A DNA stretch of 5,976 bases from Caldilineaceae bacterium. Its GTDB lineage: Bacteria; Chloroflexota; Anaerolineae; Caldilineales; Caldilineaceae. The first letter of the stretch is position 1; the number at the start of each line of letters is the position of its first letter. The translations under genes were made by a program, and so were the position numbers. The notes under the pieces were generated by a model, which saw only the letters and a list, made by a program, of their open reading frames with translations, made no database searches and had not been told where the DNA came from. The stretch is taken from assembly GCA_024643705.1 (NCBI GenBank), contig JAHEML010000275.1:1-5976 (forward strand), given 5' to 3'. Of the stretch, positions 5,741-5,976 are shown piece by piece.

Positions 5741-5976
5741 TCAAATCACAATTTCCAGAAAACGTGGTCCACGTTCGGTTATACTTTCGCTCAACGCTGC
5801 CACATACTCCTCGGCGGTGGTGATGCGCTGGGCTGGCACACCCATCCCCTGTGCCAGCCGCACCCAATCGATGGTGGGGTTGTCCAGCGAGAGCATGTCG
5901 CTGGCTTTGGGGCCGTTGCGCCCTGGGGCCAGATTGCGCAATTCCCCCTGCAAAATGGCATAGGATCGGTTGGCAA
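5741..5976 (-). CDS. C-terminus of a TPP-dependent enzyme, acetolactate synthase large-subunit type (partial)
   Basis: The minus-strand frame enters from the right edge and ends at TGA (5741-5743), giving 77 visible residues. It opens with ANRSYAIL, which corresponds to the end of the GDG...N thiamine pyrophosphate/Mg binding motif of the IlvB-like family (as in 'NNRYLGMV' of acetolactate synthases). Further on come LDNPTIDWVRLAQGMGVPA, then TTAEEYVAAL, and a GPRFLEIVI end, the usual last strand and helix of the C-terminal TPP domain. The GDG itself and the other two domains lie outside the window. The family includes acetolactate synthase, benzoylformate decarboxylase-like and other carboligase or decarboxylase enzymes, so the reaction cannot be fixed from this fragment. 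An apparent TTG start at 5953 is spurious. The gene converges on the reductase gene with 60 bases between the stops. Confidence 0.87.
   Translation of the reverse strand, partial: ANRSYAILQGELRNLAPGRNGPKASDMLSLDNPTIDWVRLAQGMGVPAQRITTAEEYVAALSESITERGPRFLEIVI

Overview
The window looks like a piece of a GC-rich free-living bacterial chromosome. Chloroflexota is my best guess. It rests on a huge secreted protein of DUF11-type repeats, a PPK2 that reads like the class III enzymes of Meiothermus and Chloroflexus relatives, and a GGGGCGG-type intergenic palindrome. This assignment is inference; no rRNA or marker gene is present.

Layout from left to right: (1) Bases 1-2659 are one minus-strand gene that runs off the left edge. 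It has 886 codons in view, with a signal peptide and at least five DUF11-like beta-sandwich repeats, so it is probably a surface or exported adhesin-like protein. (2) Bases 2660-3733 are a gap of about 1.07 kb without a confident intact gene. It holds the leader of the surface-protein gene with a perfect 16-bp hairpin, an AT-rich stretch of about 33% GC, an inverted repeat enclosing a 10-bp-phased direct repeat, a decayed DDE transposase fragment on the minus strand, a terminator-like hairpin and a tandem 17-bp repeat. (3) Bases 3734-5680 are a plus-strand gene pair: a PPK2-family polyphosphate:nucleotide phosphotransferase, then, with TAG directly followed by ATG, an aldo/keto reductase. (4) Bases 5681-5740 are a short convergent spacer filled by a GC-rich palindrome. 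(5) From 5741 to the right edge lies the C-terminal 77 residues of a minus-strand TPP-dependent enzyme of the acetolactate synthase large-subunit type.

The PPK2 and reductase genes are almost certainly co-transcribed and may be translationally coupled. PPK2 uses polyphosphate to phosphorylate nucleotides. The reductase has a complete catalytic tetrad but its substrate cannot be read from the sequence. Nothing links the surface protein functionally to the pair. The gap between them looks like an old insertion or rearrangement site that also carries divergent regulatory DNA. I see no tRNA, rRNA, CRISPR array or convincing new defence system. The most unusual items are the leader hairpin, the phased repeat inside an inverted repeat, and the stem alternatives of the convergent-spacer palindrome.
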